From Candidatus Aenigmatarchaeota archaeon (GTDB lineage Archaea > Aenigmatarchaeota > Aenigmatarchaeia > QMZP01), in NCBI GenBank assembly GCA_003663445.1, contig QMZZ01000026.1, forward strand, positions 1 to 5,984: a DNA stretch of 5,984 nucleotides, read 5' to 3'. The translations under genes were made by a program, and so were the position numbers. The notes beneath the pieces are model-generated. The model saw only the letters and a program-made list of their open reading frames with translations. It did not search any database and was not told the origin of the DNA. Shown here one piece after another: positions 1-5,920 of this stretch. The number at the start of each line of letters is the position of its first letter. The first letter of the stretch is position 1.

Positions 1-1877
1 ATCGAATCTTTCTGGGCTTGTTCGATCTCCTCTTTTATCCTCTTTTCAGTTCCGGGCTTGATGTCAAGATCAGAAAGCCCCATGGAAAAGCCACGAAGCT
101 TTAGGTAGGCCTCACCTAACCTTCCTGCCTTGTCAATAAAGTCCTTCAGTTGGTCGTTCGTCAGATAATACCTTAGTCTCGAAATTATCTTCCCCTTTTC
201 TATTCCAAGAGCCGATTTGTCTAGCTGGCCGCATTCGAGCTTTCCGTTTCTGATTATCACGATACAATCCCTCTTCATCTTTTCTTCTCGTGAAAGCTTC
301 AGGCCCTTGGCATAATCAGGATCGAACTCGAGATCAAACCCCTCTGGGAACAGCAAGCTGAAAATTTCCTTTCCGGTGAATTCCTTCTTATCCGGAAGTT
401 TCAGGTCTATATTTGCATAAGCAAGCAATTGAGCAGCTTCCTCCCTATTGAACTTTGTTTCTCTTGAGGTCAGGAGAAAGATACCGGAGATCTGATCAAG
501 GTCCAGCCCGATTATCGGGCCGCCGAATTTCGGCGAAATTATGTGATTTTCAACAGCCATCAAAAGCCTTGCTTCTGCTCTTGCCTCTTCTGTTTGAAGA
601 GCATGAAGGTTCATCTCGTCACCATCAAAATCCGCATTATAAGGTGGACAGACAGAAGCATTCATCCTGAAGGTTTGATAGGGCATTACTCGGACCCTGT
701 GTGCCATCATGGATATCCTGTGAAGAGATGGCTGACGGTTGAAAAGCACGATATCTCCGTCCATTAATTGCCTCTCAATCACCCAATCAGGAGCCAGGTT
801 TTCGATGAGATCCTTTTTGTTCTCAGCAGTCACCTTTATCCTTCTTCCGTCGGGTCTCTGCACATAGTTTACCTTGTCGGCCTTTATGAGCTGTTTGACT
901 TCTTTAAGATTGAGCTTCGTCACATACACAGGTACTGTCAGCTCTTTTGCGACCTTTTCAGGAACACCTACCTCATTTATGCTGAGTTTGGGGTCAGGAG
1001 AGATAACGCTTCGGGCAGAAAAGTTCACCCTCTTTCCAAGCAGGTTCCCCCTGATTCTCCCTTCCTTTGCTTTGAGTCTTTGGATAAGACCCTTTAAAGG
1101 CCTTCCAGACCTGTGACGGGCAAGCGGTGCTCCTGTGAGCTCGTTATCAAAATAGGTCGCTGTATGGTATTGAACGAGTTCCCAGAGGTCACTTATGATG
1201 AAATCGGGCGCACCTATATCTATATTCTCCCTCAAGGACTGGTTTATCCTGACTATATCCACAAGCTTGTGCGTTAGATCGTCTTCTGACCTTTCTCCTG
1301 TTTCCAGGGTTATGCTCGGTCTCATCGTCACAGGCGGGATCGGGAATAGCGTCAAGATAAGCCATTCTGGTCTCCCTCCCTTAAACCCTATCTTTTCCAG
1401 GTCCTCGTCCGGTATCTTCTCAAACCTTTCCCTGATCTGAAGAGGATCGAGCTCTTCTTTATCCTCGTAATAGGTGTAAGGTTTCACAAATCTTATCTTC
1501 TTTTGCTGGGCTTTACAGTGCGGACATTTTGTCGGACTCGCTTGGGTGAGCTGGTAAACATTTTCTATCATAATCCTTCCGCACTTCCTGCAGGTGATCC
1601 TCAGCAAGTCGTAAATAATCTTTGTGTAGAGCACATGGATGACGGGTCTTGCAAGTTCCAAATAACCAAAATGACCTAGACATTCGCCCATCCCACCACC
1701 ACATGTCCTGCAGTAAAGACCAGGGTCTATCACTCCGAGCCTCGGATCCATCACCCCGCCTTCCACAGGATATCCATCGGCATCGTAAAGATCTGAGGTG
1801 ACGACCCTTACTCTTGCTAGGTTTTTGATAAGTTCAGGATCCAGGAGCTTGAACTCGATCGCAGCTATCTTCCACAT
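1..1877 (-). CDS. rpoA1: DNA-directed RNA polymerase subunit A' (partial, 3' end beyond left edge)
   Basis: This encodes the N-terminal 625 residues of the largest polymerase subunit; the frame stays open to the left edge. Archaeal A' is usually about 870-900 residues, so roughly 70% is present. Seen in the translation: N-terminal zinc ligands C56, C59, C66 and H69; a second Cys set C96, C99, C118 and C121; the GNLLGKRVNFSARSVISPDP segment at about 277-296; FNRQPSLHR at 379-387; and the catalytic NADFDGDEMN at 414-423, with Asp 416, 418 and 420 expected to hold the active-site magnesium. A' and B together form the cleft and active centre. The ATG at 1877 is chosen because AAGGAGGT lies 6 bases upstream and the protein starts where archaeal A' proteins start. 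The gene begins 2 bases after the rpoB1 stop, implying one operon; rpoA2 is the expected next gene. Odd points: HAL at 425-427 where HVP is usual, and GLDLD near 458-461 where GGIQD or GGIHD is usual. Identity is certain. Confidence 0.98.
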   Translation of the reverse strand, partial: MWKIAAIEFKLLDPELIKNLARVRVVTSDLYDADGYPVEGGVMDPRLGVIDPGLYCRTCGGGMGECLGHFGYLELARPVIHVLYTKIIYDLLRITCRKCGRIMIENVYQLTQASPTKCPHCKAQQKKIRFVKPYTYYEDKEELDPLQIRERFEKIPDEDLEKIGFKGGRPEWLILTLFPIPPVTMRPSITLETGERSEDDLTHKLVDIVRINQSLRENIDIGAPDFIISDLWELVQYHTATYFDNELTGAPLARHRSGRPLKGLIQRLKAKEGRIRGNLLGKRVNFSARSVISPDPKLSINEVGVPEKVAKELTVPVYVTKLNLKEVKQLIKADKVNYVQRPDGRRIKVTAENKKDLIENLAPDWVIERQLMDGDIVLFNRQPSLHRISMMAHRVRVMPYQTFRMNASVCPPYNADFDGDEMNLHALQTEEARAEARLLMAVENHIISPKFGGPIIGLDLDQISGIFLLTSRETKFNREEAAQLLAYANIDLKLPDKKEFTGKEIFSLLFPEGFDLEFDPDYAKGLKLSREEKMKRDCIVIIRNGKLECGQLDKSALGIEKGKIISRLRYYLTNDQLKDFIDKAGRLGEAYLKLRGFSMGLSDLDIKPGTEKRIKEEIEQAQKDS

Positions 1878-1879
1878 GG

Positions 1880-3685
1880 CTATACCTCCTTTACCACAAG
1901 CTTCGGATAGATCCCCATTGCCTTCAGCTCGTCCAGGAAGAGCTTAAACGCGTACGAGGTTTGAACCCAAGCTATCTGTGAATCCTTGCAAACATCGCAA
2001 TAGGTCTTGTTTTTAGCCGCTTCATGTATTGCCAGCAAACCGCATTTGGTACATACCGGAATTGCGGTAAGATCCGAATCGAACCTTTCCTTCAGCACCA
2101 AAGCTGCGTTATGTCCTACCATACACTGCTGTTCCATTTCACCGAGCCTCAAACCACCTCTTTTTGCCCTTCCTTCTGTCGGCTGCTTGGTCAGGAGCGT
2201 GACAGGGCCTCTCGACCTTGCATGGATTTTGTCTGTGACCATGTGGTCGAGCTTTAAGTAGTAGGAAATCCCCGTAAAGATGAGAGCAGGATACATCTTA
2301 CCGGTTGCCCCATCATACAGAACCTGCTTTCCGTCGTCCCTGAACCCGAGCTTTTTCATGAGCTTCCTTATCTCTTCCTCCTTCATCCCGGTGAAAGCAG
2401 AACCATCGACCAGCTGGCCTGAAAGTGCTCCTACCTTTCCTGCCAGCATTTCAAGCAGATGACCCACCGTCATTCTTGAAGGAATCGCATGAGGGTTGAA
2501 AATAATATCAGGAACGACACCGTCAGCGGTAAAAGGCATATCCTCCTGTTTCACCAGCAAGGATATCACCCCTTTCTGTCCGTGCCTGGATGCAAACTTG
2601 TCACCAATTTCAGGTATCCTCATGTCCCTTACCCTTACCTTTATCAGCTGTTCGGCATCAAGTGTTTCTGTTATGAGCACCGTATCAACCACACCTCTTT
2701 CACCATGTCTGACGCATACCGATGCCTCTCTCTTGTTTTCCAGTTCAGCCGTAAACTCCTCCCCGATGAGGAATCTGAGGGGTGATACCTTTCCTATCAG
2801 GACAGAATCGGATTCCACCCGAATTTCAGGACTTATAATTCCGTCTTCGTCCAGGTTCACATAAGCTGCCTCTCCTCTATAACCCTTTACCCCAACCTCT
2901 GGGATCATTATTTCGTCTTCTTGACCACCCCAATATCTCTTTTTCAGGGTTTCGTAAGTCCTGAAATAGAAAGAGCGGAAAAGTCCTCTTTCCACCGCCG
3001 ATTTCGACATCACTATGGCATCATTTAGGTTCCATCCTTCCCAACAAAGGATTGCTATCACGATATTCTGACCAACTGGATATTCGTTGATGATCCTGGA
3101 CATGGATGTTTGAACAAGCGGAACTTGGGGATAGGCAAGGATGTTGAATTTCGTATCGGTTCTTACCGGGAAATTATCTGCTACAAGTCCGATCGCCTGA
3201 CCCACCATCTTCGATCCGTAGTTCACCCTGTCACCCCGGTTGTATTCTGGATAGGGTGCCAAGGCTGCTGAATTACCCAGCATCACTATCGGATCGATTT
3301 CCAAGTGAGTATGCTCTTTGGTGAGCTCCTCCGCCCTCATCGCGACCAGCGCATTTTCTTCTTCCTCTGCGTCCAGATACTCGATGATGCCCCTTCTGAC
3401 CAGCTCGTACCAACCCAGCTTGCCTTCCCTTACTTTCTGAAGGATTTCCGGTGTTAGTTTCGGCTTTCCATTCTCCACGACTATCAGGGGCCTTCTGACC
3501 CTACCACCATCCGAATTTATCCTGACCTCTCCGTATTCAGGGAACCAAGCAATGTTAATGTGATGGGATATCAAACCCTGCCTCCTCTTTTCCCTAAACT
3601 TTTTCACGAACTCCTCAGGATTTCTTATCTCCTTTACCCATCTCCCGTTGAAGAAGAGATCCGCTTTATTCGTTTTCTCGCTCAT
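1880..3685 (-). CDS. rpoB1: DNA-directed RNA polymerase subunit B' (C-terminal half of split B)
   Basis: At 601 residues this is full length for the C-terminal half of the archaeal second-largest subunit. It carries the hybrid-binding and wall regions and clamp contacts, and completes the active centre with A'. Seen: GEVRINSDGGRVRRPL at 52-67; GQNIVIAILCWEGWN at 205-219; VRHGERGVVDTV at 325-336; GDKFASRHGQKGV at 361-373; IPSRMTVGHLLEML at 401-414; HARSRGPV at 488-495; RLGEMEQQCMVGH at 513-525; zinc ligands C545, C548, C563 and C566; and the C-terminal YAFKLFLDEL at 578-587. The ATG overlaps the rpoB2 stop as ATGA, and the stop lies 2 bases before rpoA1. The likely Shine-Dalgarno AAGGAG sits 11 bases upstream inside a short hairpin, with a second AGGA 3 bases away. 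Odd point: GWNLND at 218-223 where the usual motif has Glu-Asp. The split of B into two genes is known in euryarchaea. Identity is certain. Confidence 0.98.
   Translation of the reverse strand: MSEKTNKADLFFNGRWVKEIRNPEEFVKKFREKRRQGLISHHINIAWFPEYGEVRINSDGGRVRRPLIVVENGKPKLTPEILQKVREGKLGWYELVRRGIIEYLDAEEEENALVAMRAEELTKEHTHLEIDPIVMLGNSAALAPYPEYNRGDRVNYGSKMVGQAIGLVADNFPVRTDTKFNILAYPQVPLVQTSMSRIINEYPVGQNIVIAILCWEGWNLNDAIVMSKSAVERGLFRSFYFRTYETLKKRYWGGQEDEIMIPEVGVKGYRGEAAYVNLDEDGIISPEIRVESDSVLIGKVSPLRFLIGEEFTAELENKREASVCVRHGERGVVDTVLITETLDAEQLIKVRVRDMRIPEIGDKFASRHGQKGVISLLVKQEDMPFTADGVVPDIIFNPHAIPSRMTVGHLLEMLAGKVGALSGQLVDGSAFTGMKEEEIRKLMKKLGFRDDGKQVLYDGATGKMYPALIFTGISYYLKLDHMVTDKIHARSRGPVTLLTKQPTEGRAKRGGLRLGEMEQQCMVGHNAALVLKERFDSDLTAIPVCTKCGLLAIHEAAKNKTYCDVCKDSQIAWVQTSYAFKLFLDELKAMGIYPKLVVKEV
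1884..1891 (-). promoter_or_regulatory. Ribosome-binding site of rpoA1
   Basis: AAGGAGGT on the minus strand, 6 bases before the rpoA1 ATG, matches the archaeal Shine-Dalgarno consensus perfectly. It is made by the last codons of rpoB1 (Lys-Glu-Val), so the upstream gene encodes it. It fixes the rpoA1 start at 1877. Confidence 0.85.
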
Positions 3686-5139
3686 GCTTCCTGAAGCTCC
3701 TTGAGGAGCTTTGCCTCCTCTTCAAGATTCAGGCCGGGTGTTATTTCGGTCATGATCGCAAGATGCTTTCTCAAACCTATGGAAGAACCTTCCGGGGTTT
3801 CCGCAGGACATATCCTTCCCCATTCGGTTGGATGGATCTGTCTTGCCCTGAAGTGCTCTTGGGTTGGGGTGAGCGGTGAGATAGCGGACCTGAGATGCGA
3901 TATCGTCTTTATAAAGCAGCTTCTGTCAAGCCTTTGGGATACCCCTGTCCTACCTCCAACCCAGTTTCCGGTCGCAAGCGAGGACAGGATCTGTTTGGTC
4001 GCCGCATCCGCCTCAACTATACCCTGAACAGACGGGACCTTCCCTCTTTTTACAAGCTTCTGATAATTATAGGTCATTTTTGCCAGCAACCCCCATCGCC
4101 CCAGGAGAACAGACCTGAAGAGCTGGCCTAGAAGCTCCCCTGAGGTCAGAAGTCGCTTGTTGCGGTAATGGTCTATGTCATCCTCCGGGACCATCCCTAA
4201 AGAGAGCCTAAGAACGTTGTTGATAACCTTGCAAAGGAACTTGGCTTTCTCCAACCTGTTCTTCGTTTCTTGACCTATATGCGGCAAAAGATATCTGTCG
4301 AGGATCTGGTTTACCCTTTCTTTCCTGTAATCCTCTGAAAGCCTGAGCTTCTTTCCGATGAACTCTATGGCTTCTTCCGATGTCCTTGCTTCTTCCTGAT
4401 AAAGGCTAACGTAAAGCTCGTTAAGGACCCTCGGATCTTTCGATATATTATCACAGATTTCCTTATCCGTCTCGAGCCCCAAGGCCCTGAGGATGGCTAT
4501 GAGCGAAAGGTGCCTAAGGTTGGCAAAGGAGATATGAAGGGTCCCGTCAGGCTTCTTTTCTATCAGGTGCTTCTGCCTGAATCCTGATCTTTCAGAGTTT
4601 ATCCTCACGGTTATCACATCCTTCGACCACTCGTAAACCGGTTTATTGGAAGCTATCTCCTCTATAAGCACCACTACCCTTTCTGTTCCGTTGATAATGA
4701 AATAACCCCCAGGATCTTTCGGGTCTTCCCCGTTCTCGATAAGCTCCTGCTCAGAAAGGCCATAGGTCTTGCAGAGTTTCGATCTCACCATAACCGGAAT
4801 CTCGCATATCTTCACTACTTCAGGCTTTTCCCTAACACCGTTCACGATAGGGGTTATTTCAACAAAAACCGGAGCAGAATATGTCAGGTTCCTTATCCTC
4901 GCCTCGTTCGGAAATATTTCCTTATGAGAACCATCCGCCTCCTCAACAGTCGGTTTCCCTACCGTTACCTCACCGAAAGCGAGCTTGAGCTCCCCTGTCT
5001 CCGGGGTCAGATTGAGAAAACCTATTTCGTTGATGATTTCCTGAAGACCGGAATCTATCAACTTATTGAAAGAATCTATCTGAAAATCGACCCATCCTCT
5101 TTCCCTTTCATGAAGATCGAGAAGCTCCCTGAAGCTCAT
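3682..5139 (-). CDS. rpoB2: DNA-directed RNA polymerase subunit B'' (N-terminal half of split B)
   Basis: This 485-residue protein is the N-terminal half of archaeal polymerase subunit B, covering the protrusion, lobe and fork regions, and normal in length for a split B''. Seen: NLTYSAPVFVE at 84-94; EIPVMVRSKLC at 113-123; GGYFIINGTERVV at 144-156; DDIDHYRNKRL at 320-330; TGNWVGGRTGVSQRLDR at 390-406; and HPTEWGRICPAETPEG at 436-451, close to the usual archaeal wording. The protein ends about 35 residues after that, at the place where split archaeal B subunits separate. The start is supported by GGAGGT 9 bases upstream and by the match of MSFRELLDLHERERGWV to family N-termini. The gene overlaps rpoH by 4 bases upstream and rpoB1 by 4 bases downstream (ATGA both times), so translational coupling is likely. 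No frame break was seen. Identity is certain. Confidence 0.98.
   Translation of the reverse strand: MSFRELLDLHERERGWVDFQIDSFNKLIDSGLQEIINEIGFLNLTPETGELKLAFGEVTVGKPTVEEADGSHKEIFPNEARIRNLTYSAPVFVEITPIVNGVREKPEVVKICEIPVMVRSKLCKTYGLSEQELIENGEDPKDPGGYFIINGTERVVVLIEEIASNKPVYEWSKDVITVRINSERSGFRQKHLIEKKPDGTLHISFANLRHLSLIAILRALGLETDKEICDNISKDPRVLNELYVSLYQEEARTSEEAIEFIGKKLRLSEDYRKERVNQILDRYLLPHIGQETKNRLEKAKFLCKVINNVLRLSLGMVPEDDIDHYRNKRLLTSGELLGQLFRSVLLGRWGLLAKMTYNYQKLVKRGKVPSVQGIVEADAATKQILSSLATGNWVGGRTGVSQRLDRSCFIKTISHLRSAISPLTPTQEHFRARQIHPTEWGRICPAETPEGSSIGLRKHLAIMTEITPGLNLEEEAKLLKELQEA
3694..3711. repeat. Perfect inverted repeat at the rpoB2-rpoB1 junction
   Basis: AAGCTCCT and AGGAGCTT are perfect 8-base complements separated by 2 bases. 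In RNA the inner pair must open, giving a stem of about 7 pairs with a 4-base loop. On the transcript the 3' arm holds the AAGGAG proposed to start rpoB1 translation. It lies wholly within the last codons of rpoB2. Confidence 0.7.
3697..3702 (-). promoter_or_regulatory. Probable ribosome-binding site of rpoB1, within a hairpin
   Basis: AAGGAG on the minus strand, 11 bases before the rpoB1 ATG, is made by Lys-Glu codons near the end of rpoB2. The spacing is a little long. A weaker AGGA lies 3 bases before the ATG. The AAGGAG forms part of the inverted repeat at 3694-3711. Confidence 0.5.
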
Positions 5140-5438
5140 CCCTCACCGACCTCCTCCTCAGTCTCTTCCAGCTCTTCCAGCTCCTCAACCTCTTTCTTTC
5201 GCTCTATTACAACCCTATAATAAAAGGTTTCGCCAGCGGTCGGGGACCTTCTCGTCATTTTTATTACATCCCCGGGTTTTGGTTTCAAATGCTTGATAGC
5301 CGGATCATCTATAAAAATTTTCGGCAGTTCCGCCTCTGTCACGTGCAGTCTTTCCAATAGCTTTTTCTTTTCCTCCTCTGGCAAGATCTCGTGCTTAGGA
5401 ACAAGGACGTGCTCTGCGACCTTTAGCATACAAATCAC
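5136..5438 (-). CDS. rpoH: DNA-directed RNA polymerase subunit H (Rpb5-like) with acidic C-terminal tail
   Basis: Subunit H corresponds to the C-terminal domain of eukaryotic Rpb5 and binds the largest subunit at the lower jaw. Seen: HVLVPKHEIL at 10-19, the classic start of the fold; LPKIFIDDPAIK at 38-49; KPGDVIKMTRRSPTAGE at 54-70; and YYRVVIER at 73-80, where most archaeal H proteins end (about 75-85 residues). Residues 81-100 form an extra tail with 11 Glu of 20. The longest version starts at GTG (5438), with GGGGTGGG 6 bases upstream; an ATG at 5429 giving 97 residues is also possible, with GTGAT 4 bases upstream. The conserved domain is complete either way. It is first in the polymerase operon, 56 bases after the AbrB-ACT stop, and overlaps rpoB2 by 4 bases. 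Identity is firm; the exact start is not. Confidence 0.96.
   Translation of the reverse strand: MICMLKVAEHVLVPKHEILPEEEKKKLLERLHVTEAELPKIFIDDPAIKHLKPKPGDVIKMTRRSPTAGETFYYRVVIERKKEVEELEELEETEEEVGEG
5149..5154 (-). promoter_or_regulatory. Ribosome-binding site of rpoB2 inside the rpoH tail
   Basis: GGAGGT on the minus strand, 9 bases before the rpoB2 ATG. It lies within GAG GAG GTC codons of the acidic RpoH tail. A further GGTGAG lies closer to the start. It supports the ATG at 5139. Confidence 0.75.
5163..5189. repeat. 9-base tandem repeat encoding the Glu-rich tail of RpoH
   Basis: On the plus strand CTCTTCCAG occurs twice in tandem (5163-5180), followed by a diverged third unit (CTCCTCAAC). 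On the minus strand each unit encodes a Leu-Glu-Glu type triplet, producing the EELEELEE segment of RpoH. The unit is a multiple of 3, so copy changes keep the frame. Confidence 0.7.
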
Positions 5439-5444
5439 AGGTTT

Positions 5445-5452
5445 CCCACCCC
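5445..5452 (-). promoter_or_regulatory. Possible ribosome-binding site of rpoH (supports GTG start)
   Basis: The minus strand reads GGGGTGGG, 6 bases before the GTG at 5438. Its GGTG core can pair with the archaeal 16S 3' end and sits 8 bases from the GTG. It would be 17 bases from the alternative ATG at 5429, too far, so it favours GTG. The match is partial. Confidence 0.4.
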
Positions 5453-5476
5453 GACAATTATCATTATGTAATTAGG

Positions 5477-5490
5477 AATTTAAATCTTTT
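5477..5490 (-). promoter_or_regulatory. Likely TATA box and BRE of the rpoH-rpoB2-rpoB1-rpoA1 operon
   Basis: The minus strand reads GATTTAAATTCC with a purine-rich stretch (AAGAAAAAG) just upstream, resembling an archaeal TATA box and BRE. The box is centred near 5481, so initiation would fall near 5455, leaving a leader of about 17 bases before the GTG start of rpoH. It lies in the 56-base gap after the AbrB-ACT gene. I saw no T-rich terminator on the transcript strand in this gap, so read-through from upstream is also possible. The call rests on motif and spacing only. Confidence 0.55.
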
Positions 5491-5494
5491 TCTT

Positions 5495-5890
5495 TTACTT
5501 GAAAATCTCTACATCTTTAACTAAAGACGACCTAAGAAGCTGATCTTTAATTTTTTCCAGTCTTTCTTTGCATTCTGAGATATCTGTTATCACATCCCAT
5601 TCAGCCAATTTGTTTTTGATGATGGTCCTCGATTCTGACATCACAATGTTGATATTATATTCAGCGAGCAAAGAAGCTACGGTTGCGAGAGAATCCGGTA
5701 CATGGGTCAGTAAAAATCTGAATTTGGCTGTTTTTTCTTTCACAAGTGGTAAAATTCTGGCTTCTCCTTTATCTCCATCCGGTATTATTACAATCTCTGT
5801 TCCTGTTTCGATTCCAAGGTCTTTTCTGATATGATTGGGAATCAGCAACCTTCCTTTTGAGTCCACTTTTGATATATTGGAATTTCTCAT
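5495..5890 (-). CDS. AbrB/SpoVT-domain DNA-binding protein with C-terminal ACT-like domain
   Basis: A 131-residue protein in two parts. Residues 6-50 match the SpoVT/AbrB swapped-hairpin fold: ISKVDSKGRLLIPNHIRKDLG followed by a Gly- and Ile-rich strand. That domain dimerises and binds DNA. Residues 56-130 read as an ACT-like ligand-sensing domain: a beta strand (FRFLLTHV), VPDSLATVASLLAEYNINI at 64-82 where ACT domains usually have a PG.L turn, helix and NI, then strands around WDVITDIS and a final helix and strand. I infer a regulator whose DNA binding responds to a small molecule such as an amino acid; target and ligand cannot be read from the sequence. The ATG at 5890 sits a few residues before the AbrB motif, as usual, with no Shine-Dalgarno but a TATA box about 26 bases upstream. 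The frame stays open upstream to the window edge without ATG, GTG or TTG. Three rows counted by hand give about 37% GC, lower than the polymerase genes. Confidence 0.8.
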   Translation of the reverse strand: MRNSNISKVDSKGRLLIPNHIRKDLGIETGTEIVIIPDGDKGEARILPLVKEKTAKFRFLLTHVPDSLATVASLLAEYNINIVMSESRTIIKNKLAEWDVITDISECKERLEKIKDQLLRSSLVKDVEIFK

Positions 5891-5910
5891 TATTTTGTTT
5901 TTCGACCCAC

Positions 5911-5920
5911 ATTTATAAAA
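5911..5920 (-). promoter_or_regulatory. Likely TATA box of the AbrB-ACT gene (leaderless transcript)
   Basis: The minus strand reads TTTTATAAAT, a good archaeal TATA box. Its centre is about 25-26 bases before the A of the ATG at 5890, the usual distance from TATA to transcription start. Initiation would therefore be at or next to the start codon, giving a leaderless mRNA. This agrees with the lack of a Shine-Dalgarno site just upstream of the ATG. Confidence 0.55.

Noticed and set aside
455..1440. Several plus-strand open frames opposite rpoA1
   Set aside because: They run antisense to a continuous, well-conserved A' frame, have no recognisable domains and no promoter or ribosome-binding site that I could see.
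1513..1704. A minus-strand 63-codon frame inside rpoA1
   Set aside because: It lies in another frame over the zinc-binding region of A'; the A' translation explains this DNA fully.
2007..2864. Plus-strand open frames opposite rpoB1
   Set aside because: They are Ser/Pro/Phe-rich shadows of the conserved B' coding frame, with no family resemblance.
5568..5834. A plus-strand 88-codon frame opposite the AbrB-ACT gene
   Set aside because: The minus-strand frame has clear AbrB motifs, while this one has no recognisable motif and no start signal.
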